Positions 15,947 to 24,186 of a stretch of 36,369 nt of DNA are shown here, one piece after another. The DNA is from Corynebacterium striatum ATCC 6940 (GTDB lineage Bacteria > Actinomycetota > Actinomycetes > Mycobacteriales > Mycobacteriaceae): assembly GCF_000159135.1 (NCBI RefSeq), contig NZ_GG667520.1:486415-522783 (forward strand), given 5' to 3'. Both the position numbers and the translations under genes were made by a program. Each line of letters starts with the position of its first letter. Position 1 is the stretch's first letter. The notes below the pieces were generated by a model, which was not told the origin of the DNA, made no database searches, and was given only the letters and a program-made list of their open reading frames with translations.

Positions 15947-17074
15947 GTGGAAGTCTTTTCTGATAGGCGAATGATTCGTGACCTGGCGGTGTCACTTTTA
16001 TGCGGAGCGGCGTCTCTCATCGGTAGGGACCTGATGTCCCGGCCGCTCTTTGACTACCTGATTATCGCCTTGGTTGTGCTAGTGCCAATTATTAGCAGGC
16101 GGTGGCCACGCCTGGTGGTCTTCGTTGCATCAGTGGTGCTCTTCGCCAGCCTGTTCCAGGTGGAACTCACCGTAGGCATCATATTCCTTGCGGGGCAGGT
16201 CGCTTACATTATTCGCCGCAGGCTGGAAGAGCCCCTACGGCGAATAATGACTTTAGGGATGCTTGCTGCGGACTTTGTCGGCGTATTTTGGGTGAGCCAA
16301 ACGGTACAGGAAGCAGCACAGGATATTGGGCGGCGCCTTTTCCTCGTGGGCTGGAGCCTACTGGTCCTTGCGGTATGCATGCTTGTGGGTGAACTGCGTA
16401 GGAGAGCAGAGAAAGAACGCACACGGGAGATTTCGCGTGCTTTAGAGAAACAACGCCTGGAATTCGAGAAAAGCTCGACGGAACAACGGGCGTTTATCGC
16501 ACGTGAGATCCATGACGTCGTCACGCACTCGCTATCGGTCATAGTTGCCCAGGCCGATGGGGCGCTCTACACCAAAGACAGGGAAGCGCAAGAAGCAGCT
16601 TTGAAGTCTATTTCCCGCGTGGGAAGGACCTCTTTGAGGGAAATGCGGGGAGTCGTGGGCTTGCTGCGCACAGGGGAAAAGCGCAGCACTCAACCGATGG
16701 TGGGATACGGTGATCTTTCAGAACTCATTAACAGCGTTAGAAGCGCCGGCATTGCTGTGGGATATCGCTGCACAGGAACGCCACCTGAAGAACTTTCCGC
16801 CGCGACGTCACTAAGTCTGTACCGAATTGTCCAAGAGGCTTTGACCAATGCAAACAAACATGGTGGCGGGCAAGCAGACGTACTAGTCGAATGGCTTGAA
16901 GGTATCGTCCGCCTTGAGGTGCGCAATGGATATACGGGTGATGCCCGAGGCGAGGGACATGGCATTGATGGCATGAAGGAACGAGCGGAATTGGTTGGAG
17001 GCACCTTCCAACAGCGCAGTGATGCTGGCACATGGATAGTAGAGGCAGAGTTACCCACCGTAAGGGGGAAGTAA
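15947..17074 (+). CDS. NarL-type sensor histidine kinase
   Basis: A 375-aa membrane sensor kinase. About five hydrophobic segments fill residues 12-150 with almost no extracytoplasmic domain, as in intramembrane-sensing kinases that monitor cell-envelope drugs. A coiled stretch (150-180) leads to the HisKA_3 box REIHDVVTHSL with phospho-acceptor His189. The ATPase domain shows the N-box EALTNANKHGGG (297-308) and G-box GEGHGIDGM (335-343). The response regulator follows after 3 bp, and an ABC transporter comes next. GTG 15947 is chosen from its promoter spacing; ATG 15971 is an alternative. The signal is not identifiable from sequence; the neighbours suggest a peptide antibiotic. Confidence 0.9.
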   Translation: MEVFSDRRMIRDLAVSLLCGAASLIGRDLMSRPLFDYLIIALVVLVPIISRRWPRLVVFVASVVLFASLFQVELTVGIIFLAGQVAYIIRRRLEEPLRRIMTLGMLAADFVGVFWVSQTVQEAAQDIGRRLFLVGWSLLVLAVCMLVGELRRRAEKERTREISRALEKQRLEFEKSSTEQRAFIAREIHDVVTHSLSVIVAQADGALYTKDREAQEAALKSISRVGRTSLREMRGVVGLLRTGEKRSTQPMVGYGDLSELINSVRSAGIAVGYRCTGTPPEELSAATSLSLYRIVQEALTNANKHGGGQADVLVEWLEGIVRLEVRNGYTGDARGEGHGIDGMKERAELVGGTFQQRSDAGTWIVEAELPTVRGK

Positions 17075-17077
17075 GCA

Positions 17078-17755
17078 ATGAAAGTCGGATTGGTAGATGA
17101 CCAGGTTCTCTTCCTGCACGGGATTGCCCAGATCATTAGTTCGCAGCCAGACATGGATGTTATCTGGCAAGCAAACGATGGCGAAGATGCGCTGACCCAA
17201 TGCGCGGCCACGCCTGCTGATGTGGTGCTCATGGATGTACAGATGCCCGTCCGCGATGGAATTAGCGCCACTGCTGAGATCGCATCCTCTCTTCCGGAGA
17301 CGAAGGTCATCATTCTGACAACCTTCGATGACGAAGACTATGTAGTAGCCGGGCTGCGAGCAGGAGCGAGTGGCTTCGTGCTCAAAGACGCAGAGCCAGA
17401 GGAGCTACTAAGCGCGTTGCGCACTGTCTATCGCGGAGACGCGGTAATCTCACCCCGCGCCACTAAGCGCCTTGTCCACAGTATGCGGGATGACTCCACG
17501 GACACACTGAGTATTAGCGGCACAGACCGTCGGGTACTTGAATCGCTGACTGCCCGTGAACAAGAAATCCTTGAAGCAATCGGGATGGGATGGTCAAACA
17601 CAGAGATAAGTGAGCGGATGTTCATCTCTATGCCGACCGTCAAGACGCACGTTGGACGAGTGCTCGCCAAGACTAGTTCTAGGGACCGTGTACACGCAGC
17701 CCTTTTCGCCTATCGCACAGGAGTTGTCTCCCGTGCTGACCTGCTGAGCTCCTAA
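17078..17755 (+). CDS. NarL/LuxR-family response regulator
   Basis: A 225-aa regulator. The receiver domain has acidic residues Asp7-Asp8, the phospho-acceptor Asp53 (VVLMDVQMP), and the conserved Thr and Lys of TTFDD and FVLKD. The C-terminal LuxR-type helix-turn-helix reads LTAREQEILEAIGMGWSNTE followed by a recognition helix with PTVKTHVGRVLAK. It is paired with the upstream kinase (3 bp apart) and probably controls the ABC transporter genes 73 bp downstream. No clear inverted repeat for its binding was found before 17829, apart from GC-rich sequence at 17789-17815. Confidence 0.93.
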   Translation: MKVGLVDDQVLFLHGIAQIISSQPDMDVIWQANDGEDALTQCAATPADVVLMDVQMPVRDGISATAEIASSLPETKVIILTTFDDEDYVVAGLRAGASGFVLKDAEPEELLSALRTVYRGDAVISPRATKRLVHSMRDDSTDTLSISGTDRRVLESLTAREQEILEAIGMGWSNTEISERMFISMPTVKTHVGRVLAKTSSRDRVHAALFAYRTGVVSRADLLSS

Positions 17756-17828
17756 TACCCCAGTATGACTCGCAAAATCGTGCCTCGCGGCGATGTGCGG
17801 CGTAGGCGCGCCGGGCAACGATTGAGTT

Positions 17829-18743
17829 ATGAGCACAGAATATGTTGTCGAAACTCAGGGTTTGACCAAGGAATATAAGCGATTCAAGGCCGTCGACGGC
17901 CTTGATATGGCAATCGGCCACGGTGTCGTTCACGGATTGTTGGGGCCGAATGGTTCGGGCAAGTCCACGGCCATGAAAATGCTTTTGGGTCTGGCAAAGC
18001 CGACCGAGGGAAGCATCAGTTTGTTCGGCGAGCCTTTTGGGCCTAAGACGCGCAGCCGGGCCTTGGCCCGCACCGGCTCGCTCATCGAGCAGCCTTCGGC
18101 CTATTTGCACCTCACCGGGCGAGAGAACCTGCGCATCGCTGCGCGGCTTCTACGCGCTGAAGCAGAAGACGTGGATCGCGCAGTGCACCTCGTGCGGCTG
18201 GAAAAGCAGCTGGACAAGCAAGTAGCGAACTATTCCTTGGGCATGAAACAGCGCCTCGGCATCGCAATGGCTATGATTCGTAACCCGCAGCTTCTGATCC
18301 TTGATGAACCAACGAACGGCCTTGACCCTGCCGGTATCGAAGAGATTCGCAATCTCATCGTCAGCCTCGCTGCCGATGAGGGGCGAACGGTATTGGTTTC
18401 GAGCCACCTTCTCTCGGAAATCGAAAAGATGGCTAGTGAGCTGACCATTATCAATCGCGGGCAGTTGCTCTTCCAAGGTACAAAGCAGGAGCTTTTCCAT
18501 TCCCAGCCGCCTGAAGTCTATATCGAAACCCCGAACCCCAAGGAAGCGGCGCAAGCACTCGCGGGTATCTCAGTGCGCTTTGTAGAAGGCGGCATTCGGG
18601 TCCCGAACTTAAGCGAGCGCGACGTCGCGGGGGCTTGCGAGCAGCTCGTCAACCACGGCGTGCCCATCTACCAGGTACTAAGAACGCACCGCAGTCTCGA
18701 AGAGATCTTCATTTCGATTACGGGACGAGGTGGCTTGCAATGA
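17829..18743 (+). CDS. ABC transporter ATP-binding protein, antibiotic-efflux type
   Basis: A 304-aa ATPase with Walker A GPNGSGKST (39-47), signature YSLGMKQ (135-141), Walker B LLILDEP (155-161) and the switch SSHLLSEIEKM. After the ATPase core, a C-terminal extension of about 80 residues resembles that of the BcrA/LanF group, which energises export or membrane clearance of bacitracin or lantibiotics. Its stop overlaps the next gene's ATG (ATGA), so it is coupled to the permeases. The likely role is self-protection or drug response under the preceding two-component system; the substrate is inferred only from this context. Confidence 0.9.
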   Translation: MSTEYVVETQGLTKEYKRFKAVDGLDMAIGHGVVHGLLGPNGSGKSTAMKMLLGLAKPTEGSISLFGEPFGPKTRSRALARTGSLIEQPSAYLHLTGRENLRIAARLLRAEAEDVDRAVHLVRLEKQLDKQVANYSLGMKQRLGIAMAMIRNPQLLILDEPTNGLDPAGIEEIRNLIVSLAADEGRTVLVSSHLLSEIEKMASELTIINRGQLLFQGTKQELFHSQPPEVYIETPNPKEAAQALAGISVRFVEGGIRVPNLSERDVAGACEQLVNHGVPIYQVLRTHRSLEEIFISITGRGGLQ

Positions 18744-19486
18744 TGCTGCAGACTGAATATGCCAAGATGCGGCATACCCGGATGCTGCCGCTTGCCCTTG
18801 CCGTCACGCTCGCCATCGTTGCCTTTTCCAGTATGAATCTGGTGAGTGAGCACACCGCCGAACAATTTCAGCAAGATCCACATAGTCAATGGGGCGGATA
18901 CCTCCTTGGCTACATCACGGTGACGGCCTTCCTCACTCCGGTGCAGGTGGCATTGCTAGCCAGCCGCGCAGCCGATGTAGAGCATCTCCACGGCGGCTGG
19001 CGGCTTAATTCCATCGCCGGGTACCGCCGCGGTGGTCTGCTCCGCGCGAAGTTCGCAGCTTTAGCCCTTGTCCTAGCCGCAGTAAAGGTAGTTGAATTGC
19101 TCGCGGTCTTGACCAATCCATTCCTCTTTGGGGCACAGTCGATTGATTCACCCGGCACATGGGTTCTCACAGCAGCTGGTCTATATGGAACCTCGTGCGC
19201 ACTGATGGCGATTTTCTTATGGCAGGCAGCACGCGTGGAATCCCAGCTCGTGGTGCTCAGCACTGGGGTAGTAGGCGGCTTCCTCGGTGTGGCAGGAATG
19301 CTTTCCCCAACCGCGGTCACGCTCATTAATCCCTTCGGTTACTACGCAGTCTTGGCCCCATTTACCTTCCGCCCCGAAGGCCTAGTGAGCATCGAACCAC
19401 TGTGGATTCCATGGGTACTGTTCATCGCCGTTGTAACCGTCATCTTCACCGTGCTTTGTCGCACGCTTGACTCCCAGGAGGAATAA
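18740..19486 (+). CDS. ABC-2-type permease, LanE/LanG-like, first subunit
   Basis: A 248-aa membrane protein with six hydrophobic segments. It starts MMLQTEYAKMRHTRMLPLAL, a short basic cytoplasmic N-terminus before the first helix, as in lantibiotic-immunity permeases that begin with a similar E-x-x-K-x-R segment. ATG 18740 overlaps the ATPase stop; the longer frame into the ATPase gene is rejected. It should pair with the second permease to make a heterodimeric membrane channel. Confidence 0.85.
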   Translation: MMLQTEYAKMRHTRMLPLALAVTLAIVAFSSMNLVSEHTAEQFQQDPHSQWGGYLLGYITVTAFLTPVQVALLASRAADVEHLHGGWRLNSIAGYRRGGLLRAKFAALALVLAAVKVVELLAVLTNPFLFGAQSIDSPGTWVLTAAGLYGTSCALMAIFLWQAARVESQLVVLSTGVVGGFLGVAGMLSPTAVTLINPFGYYAVLAPFTFRPEGLVSIEPLWIPWVLFIAVVTVIFTVLCRTLDSQEE

Positions 19487-19490
19487 GTTC

Positions 19491-20234
19491 ATGTTTGCTA
19501 TCGACCTGCTGAAATTTCGACGCTCCTACGTATGGACTGTCATCTTCCTCGTGCCGTCTATAGCAGTCGGCATTGGTGCCGCGAATTATCACGCCAACTT
19601 GGCGGTACTTAATGCCGGATGGGCAAGCTATCTTTCCCAAGCAACGCTGTTCTACGGCCTAATCTTTATGACTGTGGGAGTGGCCATCATCGCTGCAGCT
19701 GCCTGGCGCCTAGAACACCGCAACCACAATTGGAACACTATTATGACCTCACCGCGCTCGGCGGGAGAAGTAGTCGCGGCCAAGTTTTTCTCCATCATGG
19801 TCCTCATCGCGCTAATGCAGGCGGTGTTCATCGCGCTGGCCTTAGGCATTGGACGCGGCTTAGGAATACAGGGAGAGATTCCGCCTCTCAACTTGAGCGC
19901 GCTGTTCCTAGCAATCATCCCGGCGTTCGCAGTCGGGGCCTGGCAGTCCTTTTTCTCGATGATCTTTCGCAGCTTTGCCACGCCCGTGGCGATTTCACTT
20001 GTGGGCGCGATTGCCTCAGTTGGAATTCTCTACAGGGGTATTCGGCTCATCCCGATGCTGCTGCCACCGGCTATGGTTACGTCGACGATTTCGCTCGGCA
20101 GTACCGCCTTCGGTGCAGATGACACTCCTGATGTGCGCGGTATCGCGTTTATGATGGCTGTTTCTATCTGCCTCGTCATCGGAGCTTGGATTGCATCTGT
20201 TGCCTGGCTGCGAACCCATGACGTTGAGGCTTAG
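19491..20234 (+). CDS. ABC-2-type permease, LanE/LanG-like, second subunit
   Basis: A 247-aa protein with about six hydrophobic segments and weak similarity in layout to the preceding permease: an N-terminal KFRRSYVWTVIFLVPS segment, a long first loop, then WRLEHRNHNWNTIMTSPRS before a second cluster of helices. That WxxExxxxNWxxLL-like motif is characteristic of lantibiotic-protection permeases as I know them. AGGAGG lies nine bases before ATG 19491, a strong ribosome-binding site. It is the last gene of the five-gene set and converges on sigA. Confidence 0.85.
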   Translation: MFAIDLLKFRRSYVWTVIFLVPSIAVGIGAANYHANLAVLNAGWASYLSQATLFYGLIFMTVGVAIIAAAAWRLEHRNHNWNTIMTSPRSAGEVVAAKFFSIMVLIALMQAVFIALALGIGRGLGIQGEIPPLNLSALFLAIIPAFAVGAWQSFFSMIFRSFATPVAISLVGAIASVGILYRGIRLIPMLLPPAMVTSTISLGSTAFGADDTPDVRGIAFMMAVSICLVIGAWIASVAWLRTHDVEA

Positions 20235-20276
20235 GACTCATCTTTGGGACTCTTCTTTGTGCCACAGATGCAAAAT

Positions 20277-20323
20277 GCCCTCGCGTCCCGACGCAACTTA
20301 GTGCTAACGGGGGAGGCGAGGGC
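20277..20323 (-). terminator. Possible sigA terminator
   Basis: GCCCTCGC (20277-20284) and GCGAGGGC (20316-20323) pair perfectly around a 31-nt loop. On the minus strand the stem is followed by ATTTTGC. The long loop lowers confidence. Confidence 0.45.
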
Positions 20324-20374
20324 GGCGTCGGCAAGCGTGTGCATCTTGTTGCTTGCCTGGGCTAGCTTGGCCTC

Positions 20375-21772
20375 TTAATCGAGGTAGTCGCGCAAGACCT
20401 GCGAACGCGAAGGGTGGCGCAGCTTGGACATGGTCTTGGACTCGATCTGGCGGATGCGCTCGCGGGTAACACCGTAGACTTGGCCGATTTCGTCTAAAGT
20501 GCGCGGCATGCCGTCGGTCAGGCCGAAGCGCAGGCGAACGACGCCGGCTTCGCGCTCAGACAGGGTGGTGAGCACGTCCTGGAGCTGGTCCTGCAGCAAA
20601 GTGAAGGATACGGCGTCGACAGCGATGACTGCCTCGGAGTCCTCAATGAAGTCACCGAGCTGGGAATCGCCCTCATCACCAATGGTCTGGTCCAGGGAAA
20701 TCGGCTCGCGGGCGTACTGCTGGATCTCGAGGACCTTTTCCTCGGTGATGTCCATTTCCTTCGCCAGCTCGATTGGGGTGGGCTCGCGGCCCAGATCCTG
20801 CAGGAGCTCGCGCTGGATGCGGCCCAGCTTGTTGATGACCTCGACCATGTGCACCGGGATACGGATGGTGCGGGCCTGATCAGCCATGGCGCGGGTAATA
20901 GCCTGGCGGATCCACCACGTGGCGTAGGTGGAGAACTTGTAACCCTTGGTGTAGTCGAACTTCTCAACCGCACGGATAAGGCCCAGGTTGCCCTCCTGAA
21001 TGAGATCCAAGAAAGCCATGCCACGGCCGGTGTAGCGTTTCGCAAGCGAAACGACGAGTCGGAGGTTTGCCTCCAGCAGGTGGTTCTTTGCCTTGCGGCC
21101 ATCACGGGCGATGGAACGCAGGTCGCGCTTTTCCATAGGGGAGAGCTTGGCGGCCTTGTCGCCCTCAGCGCGGGCCTTTTCCATCTCATCCATGCGGTAC
21201 TGCGCGTAGAGGCCAGCCTCAATGCGCTTTGCTAGGGAGACCTCTTGCTCAGCGTTAAGGAGGGCGACCTTACCGATCTGCTTGAGGTAAGCGCGGACGG
21301 AGTCAGCAGATGCGGTCAGCTGTGCGTCCTTGCGCGCCTGGCGCAGGGCAGCGGATTCTTCATCGTCCTCATCCGCATCGAGCTCGTCCTCAGCATCGCC
21401 GAACTCGTCATCGTCCATGTCCGCGTTATCCGGATCGAAGTCCGCGTCATCCTGGTCGGCGTCATCTACCAGCTCGTCTTCGAGCTCGTCAGAAGCGGTC
21501 TCGAGCTTCTCCTGCTTTTCCTCAGGAGCGGCTGCGGCCTTCTGCGCAGACTTGCGGACGGTCTTCTTGGCAGATTTCTTCGCAGTCTTGCGAGTTGTCT
21601 TCTTGGCCGTCTTCTTAGCAGTCTTTTTAGCCGTTTTCTTCGCGGTCTTTTTGGCCGTCTTCTTTGCGGTTTTCTTGGCCGTCTTTTTGGCGGTCTTCTT
21701 GACAGGTGCAGATGCCTCGGTGGCTTCTCCGCCCTCGCCGAGTACCTGGTCTGAAGAATCAGTGGCTGCCAC
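20375..21772 (-). CDS. sigA: Primary RNA polymerase sigma factor SigA
   Basis: The housekeeping sigma factor, 465 aa. After a Lys/Ala/Thr-rich repeat region (25-79) and an acidic region (about 95-140) come region 1.2 ([20 protein letters not shown]), region 2 with the -10 recognition helix ([20 protein letters not shown] and [13 protein letters not shown]), region 3, and region 4 with the -35 recognition helix-turn-helix ([20 protein letters not shown]). The start is GTG 21772, with AAAGGG upstream at proper spacing. It has its own promoter and a 138-nt leader holding a hairpin. Position next to ppgK and suhB is conserved in related actinobacteria. The repeat-rich N-terminus varies between species and is probably dispensable for promoter recognition (inference). 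Confidence 0.97.
   Translation of the reverse strand: MAATDSSDQVLGEGGEATEASAPVKKTAKKTAKKTAKKTAKKTAKKTAKKTAKKTAKKTTRKTAKKSAKKTVRKSAQKAAAAPEEKQEKLETASDELEDELVDDADQDDADFDPDNADMDDDEFGDAEDELDADEDDEESAALRQARKDAQLTASADSVRAYLKQIGKVALLNAEQEVSLAKRIEAGLYAQYRMDEMEKARAEGDKAAKLSPMEKRDLRSIARDGRKAKNHLLEANLRLVVSLAKRYTGRGMAFLDLIQEGNLGLIRAVEKFDYTKGYKFSTYATWWIRQAITRAMADQARTIRIPVHMVEVINKLGRIQRELLQDLGREPTPIELAKEMDITEEKVLEIQQYAREPISLDQTIGDEGDSQLGDFIEDSEAVIAVDAVSFTLLQDQLQDVLTTLSEREAGVVRLRFGLTDGMPRTLDEIGQVYGVTRERIRQIESKTMSKLRHPSRSQVLRDYLD
21538..21700 (-). repeat. Tandem KTAK-coding repeats inside sigA
   Basis: About a dozen near-identical 12-bp units encode Lys-Thr-Ala-Lys in the N-terminus of SigA. Third positions vary between units, so the peptide is preserved more strictly than the DNA. 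Copy number could change by slippage or recombination. Confidence 0.85.
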
Positions 21773-21800
21773 GTACGCCCTTTCGACTTGCTTGTGTATG

Positions 21801-21831
21801 AAAAACAGCTTGGGTCGCGATAGTCGCGACC
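21801..21831 (-). promoter_or_regulatory. Hairpin and T-run in the sigA leader
   Basis: GGTCGCGA and TCGCGACC (21813-21820 and 21824-21831) pair perfectly around a 3-nt loop. In the direction of sigA they are followed, 7 nt later, by five T. This lies between the promoter and the GTG start and could act as a weak attenuator or an RNA-stabilising structure. Confidence 0.5.
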
Positions 21832-21910
21832 ACTGAGGTTAATGCTAATCCAGCCCTCATTTGCGCAGGAGAGGCACGCCGTTAGCTGTTTAACTTTGGA
21901 TCGACGGCCC

Positions 21911-21916
21911 AGTATA
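21911..21916 (-). promoter_or_regulatory. Putative sigA -10 box TATACT
   Basis: TATACT on the minus strand, 138 nt before the GTG start, is the best -10 candidate in the 207-bp gap before sigA. No clear -35 box accompanies it. Confidence 0.5.
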
Positions 21917-21979
21917 GATGATCTTCGCCGCGAGGCGGTGAACTGGGGTCGAATCCACTGTGGATCTTTGGAGATTACC

Positions 21980-22741
21980 CTATGGGCGCAAGTTCTGCTG
22001 CGCGGCCATAGCGGCACCGACGATTCCGGCCCGATTGCGCAGCTGCGCTGGGGCAACGGGGGTGTCAATGCCTACGAGTTCGCCCCACTTGTCCCACTTG
22101 CGGGAGATTCCGCCGCCGATGATGAAGGCGTGGGGGTTAAACAGTTTCTCGTATTCGGCAAGTACCTTATTGAGTCGCTTGACCCACTGCTTGTACTTGA
22201 GGCCCTCACGCTCCTTTACAGCCGAGGAAGCCTGATGCTCCGCTTCGGCATCGCCCACCATCATGTGGCCCAACTCGGTGTTAGGGAAGAGCTGGCCATC
22301 GAGGAGGAAAGCCGAGCCAATGCCCGTACCTAGGGTGAGGAAGATGACGGAACCTGTGCGTGCTACTTCGTCGCCGAAGGCTACCTCGGCAAGGCCGGCA
22401 GCGTCGGCGTCATTGAGCACTACAAAAGGCTGGTCCAAGTATTGTGCAAAAAGCTCTTGGGCGTCGACTCCGATCCAGGATTTGTCGATGTTCGCCGCTG
22501 TGAGAACTTTTTGCTCTTTGACCACGGAAGGCAAAGTAATGCCAACCGGGCCGGACCATTCCTTTTCCGCCACGATCTGGGCGACAATCTTGGCCACGGC
22601 TTCAGGCGTGGATTGCTTGGGCGTGGCAATTTTCAGGCGCTCTCCCACGAACTCACCCGTGTTCAAGTCAACTTCAGCGCCTTTGATGCCGGAGCCTCCG
22701 ATGTCGATGCCAAAGGAATGGCCAGTTTTAGTGCTAGTCAT
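21980..22741 (-). CDS. ppgK: Polyphosphate glucokinase
   Basis: Phosphorylates glucose with polyphosphate (and usually ATP), giving a PTS-independent entry into glycolysis. The 253-aa ROK-type protein shows the phosphate loop GIDIGGSGIKGAEVD (11-25), the ATP/polyP segment LTLGTGIGSAFLLDG, and the catalytic region VVLNDADAAGLAE. ATG 22741 is chosen; the longer frame reaches into the divergent suhB gene. TACACT lies 8 nt upstream, so the transcript may be leaderless. Its location beside sigA is conserved in mycobacteria and corynebacteria. Confidence 0.94.
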   Translation of the reverse strand: MTSTKTGHSFGIDIGGSGIKGAEVDLNTGEFVGERLKIATPKQSTPEAVAKIVAQIVAEKEWSGPVGITLPSVVKEQKVLTAANIDKSWIGVDAQELFAQYLDQPFVVLNDADAAGLAEVAFGDEVARTGSVIFLTLGTGIGSAFLLDGQLFPNTELGHMMVGDAEAEHQASSAVKEREGLKYKQWVKRLNKVLAEYEKLFNPHAFIIGGGISRKWDKWGELVGIDTPVAPAQLRNRAGIVGAAMAAQQNLRP

Positions 22742-22749
22742 AAGCCCTA

Positions 22750-22769
22750 AGTGTAGGCAACGGCATAAT
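22750..22769. promoter_or_regulatory. Back-to-back -10 boxes for ppgK and suhB
   Basis: Only 35 bp separate the two start codons. TACACT (22755-22750, minus) sits 8 nt before the ppgK ATG and CATAAT (22764-22769, plus) 7 nt before the suhB ATG. Each -35 region would lie inside the opposite gene, and the two polymerases could not bind together. Confidence 0.45.
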
Positions 22770-22776
22770 TGTTGGC

Positions 22777-23640
22777 ATGAGTAACTGTGAATATGACCCA
22801 AATTATCTGGCACAACTGCGTGACTTCGCACGCGATACAGTCCGTGCAGCGGCGGTACGTATTCGCGCCCAACGTGCCGAAATCATTGGCAGCGATGGCT
22901 TGGCGGCGCACACGCAGACCAAGAGCAGCGCGGTGGATCCTGTCACCGAGGTGGATCAGTCCACCGAGCGCTTTATTGCTGAGAGCATCCAAAGCCAGCG
23001 GCCTGGCGATGGCATCTTCGGAGAAGAAGGGGCTTTCGTTGCCTCTGAAACTGGAGTCACATGGATTGTGGACCCCATCGATGGCACGGTGAATTTCCTC
23101 TACGGCATTGAGGAATTTGCCGTGTCCATGGGAGCCGCCATCGACGGTGAGATTGTCGCGGGCGCCGTCATCAATGTTGCACGCGAGACTTTGTATTCTG
23201 CGGCGCTGGGGCAAGGTGCCACGGTGGAGTTTGCCGATGGGCAGGTGCGCGAGTTGGCGTGCCGTACAGAGACAGACCCATCGCTTGCCCTGGTGGCAAC
23301 TGGTTTCGGCTACGCAGCGGGGCGTCGCCAAGCGCAGGCCCAACTTCTGACCTCCATGTTGCCTAGCGTGCGCGATATTCGCCGTATGGGCGCTGCAGCG
23401 CTTGATCTGTGCCGCGTTGCGGAGGGAAGCGTAGATGCATATTACGAGCACGGTATCAATCCGTGGGATTTTGCCGCTGGGGCAATTGTTGCGGCGGAGG
23501 CTGGAGCCGTTGTACGCCATCCAGGTCTGCAAAAATTATCCACTGAGGGCGAGATTACATGGGTGTGCGGGGGTAAACTCGCTCCATCGTTTCAGCAGCT
23601 CCTGGCTTCGAAAGGGGCCTTAACGCCGCTGCGGGGGTAA
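22777..23640 (+). CDS. suhB: Inositol-1-monophosphatase family protein SuhB
   Basis: A Mg2+-dependent phosphatase of 287 aa. The metal-binding motifs are FGEEG (81-85), WIVDPIDGTVNF (96-107) and the C-terminal INPWDFAAGAIVAAEAG. It releases inositol from inositol phosphate and so can feed phosphatidylinositol and mycothiol synthesis; the paralogue activity on histidinol phosphate (HisN) is a known alternative in corynebacteria. The suhB identity is preferred from its fixed position between ppgK and the DUF4193 gene, equivalent to M. tuberculosis Rv2701c. Confidence 0.9.
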   Translation: MSNCEYDPNYLAQLRDFARDTVRAAAVRIRAQRAEIIGSDGLAAHTQTKSSAVDPVTEVDQSTERFIAESIQSQRPGDGIFGEEGAFVASETGVTWIVDPIDGTVNFLYGIEEFAVSMGAAIDGEIVAGAVINVARETLYSAALGQGATVEFADGQVRELACRTETDPSLALVATGFGYAAGRRQAQAQLLTSMLPSVRDIRRMGAAALDLCRVAEGSVDAYYEHGINPWDFAAGAIVAAEAGAVVRHPGLQKLSTEGEITWVCGGKLAPSFQQLLASKGALTPLRG

Positions 23641-23747
23641 TAGTCAAGCGCTTTTCAGTCGGGATGAGTATGACATGAGGCCAATTGTGTTTTAGGATGC
23701 GCACGATAAATACCAACCCATCCACATGACTAATAGGGGCGTAGAAC

Positions 23748-24038
23748 ATGGCCACCGATTATGACGCACCGCGTCGCCGTGTAGAAGACGAGCTTGAAGC
23801 TGACTCCCTCGAGGGCCTCAAGGCTGCTGAGAATGACAACAACGGCATGGACGACGACGGAGAGATTGTTGAGGCTTTCGAGCCGCCATCAGTTGACCTG
23901 ACCGGCGAGGAACTCAACGTTACAGTTATCCCACGTCAGGAGAATGAATTCACCTGTTCCGTGTGCTTCCTGGTGCAGTCCAACAAGCGTTTCTCCCACG
24001 AGGAAGATGGAAAAGCTATCTGCCTTGATTGCGCATAA
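23748..24038 (+). CDS. DUF4193 family small zinc-ribbon-like protein
   Basis: A 96-aa acidic protein. It starts MATDYDAPRRRVEDELEADS and ends with a zinc-ribbon-type pair of knuckles: CSVC at residues 66-69 and CLDC at 92-95. The family is nearly universal in actinobacteria, without established function, and lies next to the DUF3093 gene as in M. tuberculosis (Rv2699c/Rv2698). ATG 23748 follows AGGGG at 23734-23738. A strong bidirectional terminator follows. Confidence 0.93.
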   Translation: MATDYDAPRRRVEDELEADSLEGLKAAENDNNGMDDDGEIVEAFEPPSVDLTGEELNVTVIPRQENEFTCSVCFLVQSNKRFSHEEDGKAICLDCA

Positions 24039-24120
24039 ATAGGCAGCTCGGTCTGGCGCTTGGGCGTGCGTAGCCCAAGCGCGCATAGCTCAAGCTGGCA
24101 TGCCGCGCTTCCAGCGGCCT

Positions 24121-24180
24121 AAAACACCTACACCCCCGCACTCCGCTGTTCGAGCGGATGGATGCGGGGGTGTGGTGTTT
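24121..24180. terminator. Bidirectional terminator between the DUF4193 and DUF3093 genes
   Basis: CACCCCCGCA (24131-24140) pairs with TGCGGGGGTG, with an inner stem CCGCT/AGCGG and flanking AAACAC/GTGTTT that supply U-tracts in both directions. It sits between convergent genes. Confidence 0.9.
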
Positions 24181-24186
24181 CTAAAG

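Noticed and set aside
21538..21700. Short regularly spaced repeats as a CRISPR array
   Set aside because: The units are contiguous 12-mers in the sigA frame, with no spacers; no cas genes occur.
24121..24180. Long palindrome as a mobile-element end
   Set aside because: It lies between two convergent core genes and has T-runs on both sides, as a bidirectional terminator does.
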